A stretch of DNA of 64,000 nt from Streptomyces durocortorensis (GCF_031760065.1 NZ_CP134500.1:248001-312000), one strand, 5' to 3'; positions 36,603 to 46,005 are shown, numbered from the stretch's first letter. The notes: a model not told the origin generated them from the sequence alone. Made by a program: numbers and translations.

Positions 36603-38015
36603 TCAGGGCGTCTCGGGGCCGTACCAGAGCGTGGTGGCGTTGCAGAACTCGCGGATGCCGTGTCCGGCGAGCTCCCGGCCGTAACCGGAGCGCTTGATGC
36701 CGCCGAAGGGCAGGGCGGGGTGCGAGGCGGTCATCCCGTTGAAGAAGACGCCGCCGGCCTCCAGATCGCGGGCGCAGCGCTCGGTCTCGGCCGGGTCGCG
36801 GGTCCAGACGTTGGAGCTGAGGCCGAAGGGCGTGTCGTTGGCCAGGCGGACGGCCTCGTCGAGGTCGGCGACCCGGTAGAGCGTGGCAACCGGTCCGAAG
36901 GTCTCCTCGCGGTGGATGCGCATCGCGGTGGTGATACCCGCGAGCACGGTGGCCTCGTAGAACCAGCCGTTCTCCAGGCCGCCGCCGAGCTTCTCCGGAC
37001 GGCGTCCGCCGCACAGCGCCTCGGCACCCCGCCCGACGGCGTCGTCGACGAGTTTCTCCAGGTCGGTGCGGCCCTGTTCGGTGGAGAGCGGACCGATGTC
37101 CGTGGCCTCCTCCAGCGGGTCGCCGACGGTCAGGGCGAGCATGCCCGCGGTGAAGTGCTCGGCGAAGGTGTCGTAGACGTCGGCGTGCACGATGAACCGC
37201 TTGGCGGCGATGCAGGACTGGCCGTTGTTCTGGACGCGTGCGGTGACGGCGGTGGCAGCGGCCTTCGCCACGTCCGCGGAGGGCAGGACGAGGTAGGGGT
37301 CGCTGCCACCCAGCTCCAGCACGGTCTTCTTCACCTCGTCGCCCGCGACGGCCGCGACGGAGCGGCCCGCCGGTTCGCTGCCGGTCAGGGTGGCGGCGGC
37401 GACCCGGGGATCGCGCAGCACGGCCTCGACGGCGCCCGAGCCGATCAGCAGCGTACGGAAGCAGCCCGCGGGGAATCCGGCCCGGTGGAAGAGGTCCTCC
37501 AGGTACAGGGCGGTCTGGGGGACGTTCGAGGCGTGCTTGAGGAGGCCGACGTTGCCCGCCATCAGTGCGGGGGCGGCGAACCGCACCACCTGCCACAGCG
37601 GGAAGTTCCACGGCATCACGGCGAGGACCACGCCGAGCGGACGGTAGCGGACCAGCGCCCGGGAGGCACCGGAGTCGTGTACGTCGTCGGGGTCGGGGTG
37701 CTCGTCGGCGAGCAGGGCCTCGGCGTGGGCGGCGTACCAGCGCATCGCCTTCGCGCACTTGGCGGCCTCCGCACGGGCCGCCGTGACCGGCTTGCCCATC
37801 TCGACGGTCATGGTGCGGGCGATGGTGTCGCGGTCCTCGTCGAGCAGGTCGGCGGCCCGGTTCAGCCAGGCGGCCCGCTGCGCGAAGGGGGTGGTGCGGT
37901 ACTGGCGGAAGGTGTCGGCGGCCGCGGCGATCCGCCGTTCGGTCTCCTCCTCGCCGAGGGCGTCGTAGGACTTGATCAGTTCGCCGTTCGCGGGGTTGAC
38001 CGTCGCGATGGGCAT
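36603..38015 (-). CDS. Aldehyde dehydrogenase, succinate-semialdehyde dehydrogenase type
   Basis: The 470-residue product starts [20 protein letters not shown]. It has the catalytic Glu in [12 protein letters not shown], the nucleophile Cys in [15 protein letters not shown], and PWNFPLWQ in the NAD-binding part. The short length and the GGSDP/QSCIA strings fit the GabD2-like NAD(P)-dependent succinate-semialdehyde dehydrogenases of actinobacteria. ATG 38015 has AAGGAGG 8 nt upstream. It ends 47 nt before xfp and probably shares its transcript. Confidence 0.92.
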   Translation of the reverse strand: MPIATVNPANGELIKSYDALGEEETERRIAAAADTFRQYRTTPFAQRAAWLNRAADLLDEDRDTIARTMTVEMGKPVTAARAEAAKCAKAMRWYAAHAEALLADEHPDPDDVHDSGASRALVRYRPLGVVLAVMPWNFPLWQVVRFAAPALMAGNVGLLKHASNVPQTALYLEDLFHRAGFPAGCFRTLLIGSGAVEAVLRDPRVAAATLTGSEPAGRSVAAVAGDEVKKTVLELGGSDPYLVLPSADVAKAAATAVTARVQNNGQSCIAAKRFIVHADVYDTFAEHFTAGMLALTVGDPLEEATDIGPLSTEQGRTDLEKLVDDAVGRGAEALCGGRRPEKLGGGLENGWFYEATVLAGITTAMRIHREETFGPVATLYRVADLDEAVRLANDTPFGLSSNVWTRDPAETERCARDLEAGGVFFNGMTASHPALPFGGIKRSGYGRELAGHGIREFCNATTLWYGPETP

Positions 38016-38183
38016 GGCAGTGGCCTCCTTGCGTGGTGCCTCGGTACTTCGACCGTGCCGCGCCGCACCGGTGCGCGCAACGCGGCCCTCCCCCGCCCCG
38101 CACGTACCCGGCCGACGCGGATCATGCGTGCCGGAGGGCACGTTCCGCGTCGGCCGGGGTGCGGGCCGTCCTTGCCGGACGGG

Positions 38184-38642
38184 TCACACGAGCGCCGCGA
38201 GAGGGGTGCGGCGGGAGGTACGGACACCGGGCAGCGGAGCCCGCGGGACCAGTCCCGCGGCGCGCGGAGCCTCGGCGTAGCGGGTGAACCAGACCACTTT
38301 CCCGTCCGTGGTCCGGCAGGTGCCCCAGCTGTCACTGAGGGCCATCACCCGGCTCAGCCCGCCGCCGGCCGGCAGCAGCCGGGGCATCCTGGCGCTGTTG
38401 TCCGCGACGGACACGGTGACGTGCCGTCCGGTCCAGCGGAGTTCGACGACGCAGCTGTTGCCGTCGCCGACGTGCCGGTGGACGTTGGTCAGGAGTTCGT
38501 CCAGGGCCCGGCACACGGGCCGGACGTGCAGATCGAGACTCCAGTGACGAAGGTGTGCGGCGACGATCCGCCGCAGCTGGGAAACGCGCTCTGCCGACAC
38601 CTGCAGTTCGACCGAGTAGTGCCGGTCGAGGGGAACGGTCAT
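38184..38642 (-). CDS. Anti-sigma-factor-like ATP-binding protein (HATPase_c_2)
   Basis: The 152-residue product has a GHKL ATPase core: N-box in ALDELLTNVHRHVG and G1-box in VADNSARMPRLLP, with GGGLSRVM following. Single-domain proteins of this kind in streptomycetes act as RsbW-like anti-sigma or regulatory kinases. ATG 38642 follows GGAG by 8 nt. It is upstream of the aldehyde dehydrogenase (about 170 nt) and appears independent; partner and sigma factor are unknown. Confidence 0.85.
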   Translation of the reverse strand: MTVPLDRHYSVELQVSAERVSQLRRIVAAHLRHWSLDLHVRPVCRALDELLTNVHRHVGDGNSCVVELRWTGRHVTVSVADNSARMPRLLPAGGGLSRVMALSDSWGTCRTTDGKVVWFTRYAEAPRAAGLVPRAPLPGVRTSRRTPLAALV

Positions 38643-38823
38643 CGTCGGGGCTCCTCACCACGAGGCCCACATGCTTCACCCCGTCGTACTTCACCCCGTC
38701 GTACGAACGACCCCCGAACACGAAGCGTGAGCACTGATCACTTCTGGGTCACTCATCAGGGTGCGCCGGGGACGCCGGTCGCGCAACAGGGGGACCGTCC
38801 GTGCCGGTGGGGGCGGGGGGCGG

Positions 38824-40920
38824 TCACAGCAGATAGGGCAGCAACCGGTCCGGGGTGAGGGGAAGTTCGCGCAGCCGGGCGCCGGTGGCGTGGCGGACGG
38901 CGTTACCGATGGCGGCGGCGGTGCCGACGATCCCGATCTCGCCGATGCCCTTGCTGCCCATCGGGTTCAGATGACGGTCGTCCTCCTCGATCCAGTGCGC
39001 CCGGATGTCGGCCGTGTCGGCGCAGACGGGCACGTGGTAGGAGGCGAGGTCCTTGGCGGTGAAGTCGCCGAAGGCCGGGTCGATGCCGGAGCCCTCGGTG
39101 AGCGCCATGCCGATGCCCATCACCATGCCACCGGTGAACTGGGAGCGTGCGGTGGCCGCGTTGAGGATGCGCCCGGCGGCGTACACGCCCAGCAGACGGC
39201 GTACGCGCACCTCTCCCGTGACGGCGTCGACGGCCGTCTCGGCGAAGTGGGCACCGAAGGCATGCCGCGCGTACGGGGACTCGGCGGCGGTCTCCTGTTC
39301 GGTGTCGGCGCTCGCGGTGAGCCCCTCGGCGGGCAGCGGGCCGGAGTGCGCGGCGAGCCGGTCGGCCAGCTCCGAGGCGGCCTTGTGCACCGCCCAGCCC
39401 CAGGACGCGGTGCCGGAGGAGCCGCCGGCCAGCGGGGCGGTGGGCAGCTCGGTGGAGCCGATGGCGACGGCGACGGCGTCCGGGTCCGTACCGAGGGCGT
39501 CGGCGGCGATCCGGGCGAGAACCGTGCGGGCCCCGGTGCCGATGTCGGTGGCGTTCACCTCGACGCGGTACGTGCCGTCCACCGCCGCGTGGGCGCTCGC
39601 GGTGGAGCGGGAGACGAGCACCGGGTACGTCGCGGAGGCCACGCCCGTGCCGAGGAGCCAGCGGCCCTCCTGGCGGGCGGCGGGGCGGGGGTCGCGGTCG
39701 TGCCAGCCGAACCGCGCCGCGCCCTCGCGCAGGCAGGCGGCCAGGCCGTGGCTGCTGAAGGGGCGGCCGCTGTCCGGCTCGGTCTCCGGCTCGTTGCGCA
39801 GCCGCAGCTCCACGGGGTCGAGCCCGAGCGCGGAGGCGAGTTCGTCCATCGCGGACTCCAGGGCGTACATCCCCGAGGCCTCCCCCGGTGCGCGCATCCA
39901 GGAGGGGCTGGGCACGTCGAGGACGGCGACCCGGTGCGCGGTGCGGCTGTGCGGTGAGGCGTACATGACCCGCGCGGGCACGGCGGCCTGCTCGACGAAC
40001 TCCTTCACCGTGGAGGTGTGGGTGACGGCCTCGTGGCAGACGGCGCTGAGCGTCCCGTCGAGGTCCGCGCCGAGCCGGACCCGCTGGACGGTGGGCGCAC
40101 GGTGGCCGACGACCTCCGCCAGCTGGCCGCGGGGGAAGGCCAGCGTGACCGGCCGTCCGGTGTGCCGGGCGGCCATCGCGGCCAGGACCGCCTGGGGACG
40201 CGTGGTGCCCTTCGAGCCGAAGCCGCCGCCCACGTGCTCGGAGACGACGGTGATCCGGTCCGGGTCGAGGCCGAAGACCCGGGCGAGGCTGCCGCGCACG
40301 GTGGCGGACCCCTGGCTGGAGTCGTGGACGGTCAGGTGTCCGCCGCTCCACGAGGCCGTGGCGGCGTGCGGCTCCATCGGGTGGTTGTGCAGCGCGCCCA
40401 TCCGGTAGGTCGCGTCGATCTGTACGGGGGCCGAGGCCAGGGCCTTGTCCACGTCGCCGCGCTCCCGCACGGCGGGGTGACCGCCGTTGGCCTCCTCGGG
40501 GGTGTACAGGCCGGGATGGTCCTCCGAGAGGGTCACGTCGTGCGGGTCGCGTTCATAGGCGACCAGCAGCTCCCCGGCCCCGGTCCTGGCCGCCTCGGGG
40601 CTTTCGGCGATCACCAGGGCGATGGGCCAGCCGTGGTGCGGGACGCGGTCGTTCTGAAGCACCGAGAGGATCGGGTCGTCGGGCTCTTCGAGCGTCGGCG
40701 CGTTGTCGTGGGTCAGGACGGTGTGGACCCCCGGGACGGCGAGGGCATCGACGGCCCGCACCGCGGCGACCCGCCCGGCCGCGATGGTGGCCGGGACCGG
40801 CCAGGCGTAGAGACAGCCGGGCGGAGCGACGTCGGCCGCGTAGCGGGCGGTACCGGTGACCTTCTCCCGGGCCTCTCTGCGGACGAGGCTCGCACCGGGG
40901 GACTGCGGGACGTGGGTCAT
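38824..40920 (-). CDS. Molybdenum aldehyde/xanthine oxidoreductase, large (Mo-cofactor) subunit
   Basis: The 698-residue product begins with the short aldehyde-oxidase/xanthine-dehydrogenase fold EKVTGTARYAAD. It contains the molybdopterin strings VGGGFGSKGTTRPQAVLAA and SGTASWGWAVHKA, and the catalytic Glu in GSKGIGEIGIVGTAAAIGNA near the end. Length and layout match PaoC/YagR. It would bind Mo-MCD and hydroxylate an aldehyde or N-heterocycle. It is the third gene of a 2Fe-2S, FAD and Mo trio, separated from the FAD gene by a 223-nt gap holding a 42-bp direct repeat. Confidence 0.94.
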   Translation of the reverse strand: MTHVPQSPGASLVRREAREKVTGTARYAADVAPPGCLYAWPVPATIAAGRVAAVRAVDALAVPGVHTVLTHDNAPTLEEPDDPILSVLQNDRVPHHGWPIALVIAESPEAARTGAGELLVAYERDPHDVTLSEDHPGLYTPEEANGGHPAVRERGDVDKALASAPVQIDATYRMGALHNHPMEPHAATASWSGGHLTVHDSSQGSATVRGSLARVFGLDPDRITVVSEHVGGGFGSKGTTRPQAVLAAMAARHTGRPVTLAFPRGQLAEVVGHRAPTVQRVRLGADLDGTLSAVCHEAVTHTSTVKEFVEQAAVPARVMYASPHSRTAHRVAVLDVPSPSWMRAPGEASGMYALESAMDELASALGLDPVELRLRNEPETEPDSGRPFSSHGLAACLREGAARFGWHDRDPRPAARQEGRWLLGTGVASATYPVLVSRSTASAHAAVDGTYRVEVNATDIGTGARTVLARIAADALGTDPDAVAVAIGSTELPTAPLAGGSSGTASWGWAVHKAASELADRLAAHSGPLPAEGLTASADTEQETAAESPYARHAFGAHFAETAVDAVTGEVRVRRLLGVYAAGRILNAATARSQFTGGMVMGIGMALTEGSGIDPAFGDFTAKDLASYHVPVCADTADIRAHWIEEDDRHLNPMGSKGIGEIGIVGTAAAIGNAVRHATGARLRELPLTPDRLLPYLL

Positions 40921-41030
40921 GGGGCGGGTCCTCGGGTCGGGGGGCTTGGGGGGCCTCGGGGGGGGGCGGGAGCCGAGCGGCTCAGGCAGTGCGCGCGGGG
41001 GCTGGTTCAGCCGGTCCGGCCGGAGCTTGT

Positions 41031-41114
41031 CAGGCCGACGCGGACAGTCCGGCAGGGCGGGCGGCAGTCCGACAGGCCAACGGGGACAGTCCGGCAGGGC
41101 GGGCGGCCACCTGG
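41031..41114. repeat. Two tandem copies of a 42-bp repeat in the oxidoreductase operon
   Basis: Unit 1 (41031-41072) and unit 2 (41073-41114) share a 24-base identical core beginning GGACAGTCCGGCAGGGCGGG at 41042 and 41084, and start CAGGCCGACG and CAGGCCAACG. Further diverged pieces flank them. The repeat lies in the gap between the FAD and Mo subunit genes, where relatives often overlap. It encodes nothing recognisable. It may be an expanded slippage tract or form RNA structure between the two cistrons. Confidence 0.8.
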
Positions 41115-41143
41115 CGAGTCGGGCGGCCGCCCGACGGGGCGGT

Positions 41144-42148
41144 TCAGCCCGTCCGGGTCGGCTGCTGTCTGCCGGTCAGTTCGCCGAGCACGTCCACGGC
41201 GAGCCGGCGGGCGAGGTCCACCTTGAAGGCGTTGTCGCGCAGCGGCCGGGCCCCCGCCAGCTCCGCGTCCACGGCGCGTTCGAAGGCGGCCGGGGTGGCC
41301 GGCGCCCCGCGCAGCTCGGCCTCGGCCCGCCGGGCCCGCCAGGGCCGGTGCGCGAGGCCGCCGAAAGCGAGGGCCGCGTGCGTCACGTACCCGCCCTCCA
41401 CCCGGACGCTCGCGGCGGCGGAGGCCAGGGCGAAGGCGTACGAGGCCCGGTCGCGGGCCTTGCGGTAGCGGGAGAGGGCGCCCGGCACCGGAGGCGGCAG
41501 TATCACCCCGGTGATCAGTTCGCCGGGTCTGATGACGGTGTCCTGGTCCGGATTGCGGCCCGGGAGTCGGTGGAAGTCGGTGGCGTGGACCGTGCGTTCC
41601 CCCTCGGGGCCGAGCAGCAGCACGGTGGCGTCGAGCGCCGCGAGGGCCACGGCCATGTCGGAGGGGTTGGTGGCAACGCACTCCTCGGAGTGGCCGAGAA
41701 CGGCGAGGTCGCGGTGGGTCCCCTCGCGGGCCGGGCAGCCGGAGCCCGGGAGCCGTTTGTTGCAGGGTTTGGAGACGTCCTGGAAGTAGCGGCACCGGGT
41801 GCGCTGGAGCAGGTTGCCGCCGGTGGTGGCGGTGTTGCGGAGCTGCCCGGAGGCCCCGGCCAGCAGCGCCTGCGAGAGCGCCGGATAGCGCTCCCGTACC
41901 TCGGGGTGGGCGGCGAGATCGCTGTTGCGGACGGTGGCGCCGATGGCCAGACCGCCGTCCGCCGTCCGGGTCACCCGGTCCAGGGGAAGCCCCGCGACGT
42001 CGATGAGGACGCGGGGCGCCTCCACGCCGAGCTTCATCAGGTCCACCAGGTTGGTGCCGCCGCCCAGGAAGCGGGCTCCGGGCCTGGCCGCGCAGAGACG
42101 TACGGCCTCGGCGGTGGAGGCGGGGCGTACATAGCCGAAGGGCCTCAC
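41144..42148 (-). CDS. FAD-binding subunit of molybdenum aldehyde oxidoreductase, with extra 4Fe-4S insertion
   Basis: The 334-residue product has the FAD motifs LGGGTNLVDLMKLGV and TTGGNLLQRTRC. Cysteines in RCRYFQDVSKPCNKRLPGSG, CPAREG and EECVATNPSDMAVAL match the extra [4Fe-4S] cluster insertion of PaoB-type subunits. It passes electrons from the 2Fe-2S subunit to FAD and on to an acceptor. The GTG start overlaps the stop of the 2Fe-2S subunit gene as GTGA, indicating coupled translation. Confidence 0.93.
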   Translation of the reverse strand: MRPFGYVRPASTAEAVRLCAARPGARFLGGGTNLVDLMKLGVEAPRVLIDVAGLPLDRVTRTADGGLAIGATVRNSDLAAHPEVRERYPALSQALLAGASGQLRNTATTGGNLLQRTRCRYFQDVSKPCNKRLPGSGCPAREGTHRDLAVLGHSEECVATNPSDMAVALAALDATVLLLGPEGERTVHATDFHRLPGRNPDQDTVIRPGELITGVILPPPVPGALSRYRKARDRASYAFALASAAASVRVEGGYVTHAALAFGGLAHRPWRARRAEAELRGAPATPAAFERAVDAELAGARPLRDNAFKVDLARRLAVDVLGELTGRQQPTRTG

Positions 42149-42708
42149 GGGATCACGTCCTCGATGGCTTCGACGATCCGGGGGTAGGCCCCGCACCGGC
42201 ACAGGTTGCCGCTCATGCGTTCGCGGATCTCCTCGGGGCCGAGGTCCGCCCGTCCGCCGGAGGGCGCATCCGGTTCGGTGGCGTGGGAGGGGAAGCCGTC
42301 GGCGGCCTCGCCGAGCATGCCGACGGCGGAGCAGATCTGGCCGGGGGTGCAGAACCCGCACTGGAGGGCGTCCCGTTCGACGAACGCCCGCTGCACGGGG
42401 TGCAGGGTCCCGCCGTCGGCGAGCCCTTCCACGGTGGTGATCGCGGCGCCGTCCTGGGTGACGGCGAGCAGCAGGCAGCTGGTGACCCGCCGCCCGTCGA
42501 CCAGGACCGTGCAGGCTCCGCACTGGCCGTGGTCGCAGCCCTTCTTGGCGCCGGTGAGACCGAGTCGGTCACGCAGGGTCTCCAGGACCGTGCTGCGGTG
42601 GTCGATCGTCAGCGTCGTCGCGGTGCCGTTGACGTACAGAGTCACGGTGGAGCGTTCGTCGACGACCGGTTCCGGTTCGAGGTCCGCTCCCAGAGCGAGG
42701 GAATCCAT
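42145..42708 (-). CDS. 2Fe-2S subunit of molybdenum aldehyde oxidoreductase
   Basis: The 187-residue product has two [2Fe-2S] domains: plant-ferredoxin-type GCDHGQCGACTVLVDGRR and the helical one with CGFCTPGQICSAV plus CRCGAYPRI. An N-terminal tail of about 25 residues lacks a clear twin-arginine signal, unlike E. coli PaoA, so the enzyme is probably cytoplasmic. ATG 42708 has AAAGG upstream; an in-frame ATG at 42723 is the alternative. It opens the three-gene operon. Confidence 0.93.
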   Translation of the reverse strand: MDSLALGADLEPEPVVDERSTVTLYVNGTATTLTIDHRSTVLETLRDRLGLTGAKKGCDHGQCGACTVLVDGRRVTSCLLLAVTQDGAAITTVEGLADGGTLHPVQRAFVERDALQCGFCTPGQICSAVGMLGEAADGFPSHATEPDAPSGGRADLGPEEIRERMSGNLCRCGAYPRIVEAIEDVIP

Positions 42709-42758
42709 GCGCCCGCCTTTCAACGCTTGCTGTTCTCCACGGGGGACCGTTCAGGCAT

Positions 42759-43148
42759 TCAGCGGCTCTCCAGCCGCAGCCGGACCTCCAGCTCCTGGTC
42801 CCCGGCAGCCGTGCCGACGACGCTCACGGCGAAGGCGCCGCCGAGGTGGTCACGCAGCCGGTCGACCGCCCAGTAGCCGCCCTGGGCGTCCACCGTGACC
42901 GGTGCGGAGAGGCGGACGGGGGCGGTCGTGGGCCGGGGTTCGGACACGTCGACCGTGGTGACCCAGGCGGTCGGGTGGTGCCCCTGGGTCTGTCCGGGAA
43001 TCTCGCCCGCCCGCCGGTCGGACTCGAAGGCGTCGGCGAGGACGTCGAAGACGGTCCGGACGTCCTGGGCTTCGCCCCGGCTGAGCGAGACCACCACCTC
43101 CCGGCCCGCCGGGTGATCCGCGCCGCTCTGCTCGGGTGTGCTGTTCAC
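42759..43148 (-). CDS. Hypothetical protein
   Basis: The 129-residue soluble product starts with GTG 43148, preceded by GAAAGGA; frames further upstream have unusual composition. It contains VVVSLSRGEAQDVRTVFDVL and TVDAQGGYWAVDRLRDHLGG; the charged, beta-rich remainder shows no known motif. Similar short proteins occur in streptomycetes but I cannot name a family. It lies 50 nt upstream of the oxidoreductase 2Fe-2S gene on the same strand. Confidence 0.6.
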   Translation of the reverse strand: MNSTPEQSGADHPAGREVVVSLSRGEAQDVRTVFDVLADAFESDRRAGEIPGQTQGHHPTAWVTTVDVSEPRPTTAPVRLSAPVTVDAQGGYWAVDRLRDHLGGAFAVSVVGTAAGDQELEVRLRLESR

Positions 43149-43329
43149 CGTGGTTCCTTTCGCTGGGGTGCCGGCCTTCGGGGACCCACTCCAGGCTGAC
43201 CCCGCATCCGTCCGACGGCGACACGGGAGGGCGGCTTCGCCACGAAACGCTTTTCCGATGAGATACCCATAAAACATGAATTGCTACGAATAGCGGACTG
43301 ACCCTCGCCCCGCGGGGTATGCGGACTGT

Positions 43330-43662
43330 ATGGACGTTCTCAACGGAGTAGAACTTTCCGCCCCGGCCACCCTCGCCGACGGCGCGGGGCCCCTCGGGGT
43401 CCTCATGGGCGTCGCGGCCCTGGCCGTCGTGGGCATGCTGATCGGCGGCTTCATCCTCGGAAAGCGCAAGCGTGACGCCGAGCCGCCGCCGCCCCACCCG
43501 CATGAGCAGCCGCAGAAGCCGGACCACCGCACCCACATCGACCAGCACGACACCCACTCCTCCGACCGGTTCCCCGAGGACGGCCACGCCCTGTCTCCGT
43601 ACGAGCTGAAGGACCACGGCAACGGGCCGCTGCCCCCCGACAGCGAGCCCCCGCGCAGCTGA
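43330..43662 (+). CDS. DUF6479-like small membrane protein
   Basis: The 110-residue product has one membrane helix at about 20-43 (GPLGVLMGVAALAVVGMLIG), then a basic stop-transfer (KRKRD). A His/Pro/Asp-rich, probably cytoplasmic tail follows (PHPHEQPQKPDHRTH). This layout fits the DUF6479 family of streptomycetes. Function unknown. The start is 181 nt from the divergent hypothetical gene. Confidence 0.7.
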   Translation: MDVLNGVELSAPATLADGAGPLGVLMGVAALAVVGMLIGGFILGKRKRDAEPPPPHPHEQPQKPDHRTHIDQHDTHSSDRFPEDGHALSPYELKDHGNGPLPPDSEPPRS

Positions 43663-43735
43663 TCGGCCCCCTCCTCCGGGGGCGGTGCGTCGACCGCCTC
43701 CGGCCAGGAGGTCGTGATGGCCGGCACGCTGCCGA

Positions 43736-44014
43736 CCGACGCACCCGCTTCACCGTCCTCGTATCGCTGGCGGCCGATCCGGTGATCGCCGCCGCCAAGA
43801 CCGTGGGCGGTCCGGTCTCCGGATCGCCCGCCTGCTGTCGGAGGCCGCCCACTCGGTCGCCGACAGCCTCAACGAGGTCTTCCTGCTCGCCGCGCTTCGG
43901 CGCAGCCGCCGCCGCGCCGATGCGCGTATCAGGGAGGCGATGACCGACCGGTGGCCCCAGGCCGACCACGTCTTCCCCGACATCACGAACGCCCCGCCGC
44001 GCACCGGACTGTGA
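43736..44014 (+). pseudogene. Cation diffusion facilitator (cation efflux) remnant
   Basis: One frame reads TRFTVLVSLAADPVIAAAKT, the first membrane helix of cation-efflux proteins. After about 43820 the homology continues in another frame as LLSEAAHSVADSLNEVFLLA (second helix with its HSxxD metal-site motif). It then jumps to a charged C-terminal tail ending FPDITNAPPRTGL before a TGA. Most of the roughly 300-residue transporter is deleted and the start is frameshifted. There is no promoter or ribosome site of note. It explains most of the otherwise empty space between the DUF6479 gene and the VOC gene. Confidence 0.7.
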
Positions 44015-44111
44015 GGGCGCGGCCGCGTTGCGGGACCGGGCGGGCCGTTCGAGGCTGGTTGCTGGACCGCGGCGGCGGAACAGGGGCCGCCGCCCGAAGA
44101 AGGCAGTGGAC

Positions 44112-44939
44112 ATGACCGGAAGCGATCCTCGTACGGCCCCGTCGGCGGCTCCGCTGACCGGACCGGCCGCGCCGTGCTGGGTCAACCTGATGACCCGGGA
44201 CCTGGGGGCCGCCCAACGGTTCTACGCCGAGGTGCTGGGCTGGTCGTTCCGGCCCGGGCGGCTCGGCGCGGAGTTCTCCGTGGCGCGCCGCGGGGAGGTA
44301 CCGGTCGCCGGTGTCGTCGCCGTCTCGTCCGCGTATCAGGTCGCGGTGGCCTGGATGCCGTACTTCGCGGTGGCCGACGCGGACGTGGCCGCCGCCCGGG
44401 TCCGGGAACGCAGTGGGACGGTGGCGGTGGGGCCGCTGACGATCGCCACGGGGCGCGGTGTGCTGGCGTCGGACCGGGACGGGGCGGCCTTCGGCCTGTG
44501 GGAGCGCGCCGAGGCCGCCGCCTCGCCGCCTGCCCCGGCCGACCACGCGCACGCCTGGCTGCGGCTGCGGACCCGCAACGCCTTCGACGCGGCGATCTTC
44601 TACGGCGAGGTACTCGACTGGGCGAGCGGACGGCCCGGATGCTGCGATGTCGCGTACGAGGGCGAGGAGGTCATCGTGCGCTGCGAGGGGCGGCCGCTGG
44701 CCCGGATCAGTTCCGGGGCGGTGGAGTCCGCGGTCGATCCCCTGGTGCGCCCGCACTGGCAGGTGCAGTTCCCGGTGGCGGACCTCGCGGAGACGGTCAC
44801 AGCGGCCGGCCGGCACGGTGGCGCGCTCGTCGAGGAGCGTACGGTCCTCGGTGGCACGGAGGTCACGCTGCGGGATCCCGACGGCGCGCTGTTCACGGTG
44901 ACCGATGTACGTACACCGGTGGGCTCGGGCAGCGTCTAG
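44112..44939 (+). CDS. Two-domain VOC (glyoxalase/bleomycin-resistance) protein
   Basis: The 275-residue product contains two VOC repeats. The first is at about 20-135 (CWVNLMTRDLGAAQRFYAEV and GWSF); the second at about 147-270 (LRTRNAFDAAIFYGEVLDW and TLRDPDGALFTVTDV). Such proteins bind metal and small ligands; antibiotic binding or an isomerase/dioxygenase role is possible. ATG 44112 follows GAAGG weakly. The 3' end overlaps the convergent DUF6328 gene by 4 nt. Confidence 0.88.
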   Translation: MTGSDPRTAPSAAPLTGPAAPCWVNLMTRDLGAAQRFYAEVLGWSFRPGRLGAEFSVARRGEVPVAGVVAVSSAYQVAVAWMPYFAVADADVAAARVRERSGTVAVGPLTIATGRGVLASDRDGAAFGLWERAEAAASPPAPADHAHAWLRLRTRNAFDAAIFYGEVLDWASGRPGCCDVAYEGEEVIVRCEGRPLARISSGAVESAVDPLVRPHWQVQFPVADLAETVTAAGRHGGALVEERTVLGGTEVTLRDPDGALFTVTDVRTPVGSGSV

Positions 44940-45442
44940 GGCTCGCGCTGCGGTTCCCCGTCGCGCGCGCCGGACCGGTCCCGGGCCAGCGCCCAGACGG
45001 GCAGGACGAACCAGCAGATCACGAACCAGAGGGCCATCGCCCCGACCAGCCACAGGGCGAGGGCGTTCTCCACGGAGAGGCGCAGGATCAGCAGGAGCGT
45101 CGAGCACATCGTGCAGAACAGCATCACCAGCCCGAGGACGGTCAGCCGCGACGCCCAGATGACCGTCTGGGGCTTCATCCGGCGGCCGGTGAGCAGTCGG
45201 TGGTACGAGACGGGGCCGATGAGCGTCGCGGCTGTCCCTGACCCCAGCATGACCGTCACCACGTAGATGGTCCGGTCGGTGTCCCCCAGTTCCGTGAACC
45301 TCGACTGGAAGACCACCGCGAGCAGGAAGCCGAAGAGGATCTGCACCCCGGTCTGTGCGACACGCAGTTCCTGGAGCAGCTCGGACCACTGCCGGTCCGC
45401 CCGCTCCTCCTGGGTCTCCTGACGTCCACTGCTGGATGTCAC
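44936..45442 (-). CDS. DUF6328-like membrane protein
   Basis: The 168-residue product has a charged start (QEERADRQWSELLQELRVAQ), then four hydrophobic segments at about 31-50, 62-80, 98-118 and 125-150. This charged opening plus four helices matches DUF6328 proteins of actinobacteria, whose function is unknown. GTG 45442 has GGAGG 5 nt upstream. Confidence 0.75.
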   Translation of the reverse strand: MTSSSGRQETQEERADRQWSELLQELRVAQTGVQILFGFLLAVVFQSRFTELGDTDRTIYVVTVMLGSGTAATLIGPVSYHRLLTGRRMKPQTVIWASRLTVLGLVMLFCTMCSTLLLILRLSVENALALWLVGAMALWFVICWFVLPVWALARDRSGARDGEPQREP

Positions 45443-45575
45443 GCGGCCTCCCTCTCCGTTCCGTGCACCGGGGCGTGCCGTCCGCTTAAGATCGTCCGCA
45501 GGGCATCGCGCGTCGGTCACCGACCGGGTGAGGCGTGGAGGTAGCCCGTGAGATGCCTGTTGGAGGCATTCCACC

Positions 45576-45956
45576 GTGTCAGTCGAGTTGAACCACACCA
45601 TCGTTCATTGCCGGGACAACCGGGAGTCCGCCGAGTTCCTGGCGGATCTGCTGGGCCTGTCGGTCGGAGCGCAGTGGGGTCCGTTCGTTCCGGTCGTTCT
45701 CGCGAACAGCGTCACCCTGGACTTCGCGACGATTCCCGCGGAGTCGATCACCCCGCAGCATTACGCCTTTCTGGTCTCGGAGGCGGAGTTCGACACCGCG
45801 TTCGCGCGGATCCAGGAGCTGGGCATCGAGTATTTCGCCGATCCGCACGGAAAGCACCCCGGCGAGATCAACCGCAACGACGGCGGCCGGGGGGTCTACT
45901 TCCCCGATCCGAGCGGTCACGGTCTGGAGCTGATCACCCGCCCGTACGGCGGCTGA
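45576..45956 (+). CDS. Single-domain VOC protein
   Basis: The 126-residue product starts MSVELNHTIVHCRDNRESAE, with FLADLLGL and the C-terminal GRGVYFPDPSGHGLELITRP holding the metal-ligand Glu. The His at NHTIVH and the final Glu suggest a metal site. GTG 45576 has GGAGG about 9 nt upstream. A strong hairpin follows 20 nt after the stop. Substrate unknown. Confidence 0.88.
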   Translation: MSVELNHTIVHCRDNRESAEFLADLLGLSVGAQWGPFVPVVLANSVTLDFATIPAESITPQHYAFLVSEAEFDTAFARIQELGIEYFADPHGKHPGEINRNDGGRGVYFPDPSGHGLELITRPYGG

Positions 45957-45975
45957 TCACCAACAGACACCTTCG

Positions 45976-46005
45976 GGGCCCGGCCCGCTCCACGCGGCCG
46001 GGCCC
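45976..46005. terminator. Bidirectional terminator hairpin
   Basis: GGGCCCGGCC (45976-45985) and GGCCGGGCCC (45996-46005) form a perfect 10-bp GC stem with a 10-nt loop. It lies between the convergent VOC gene (ends 45956) and GNAT gene (ends 46018), so it can serve both. There is only a short T-run, as usual in Streptomyces. Confidence 0.75.

Noticed and set aside
36471..38858. 795-codon open frame on the plus strand
   Set aside because: Antisense to the aldehyde dehydrogenase and ATP-binding protein genes, both of which have clear motifs and ribosome sites.
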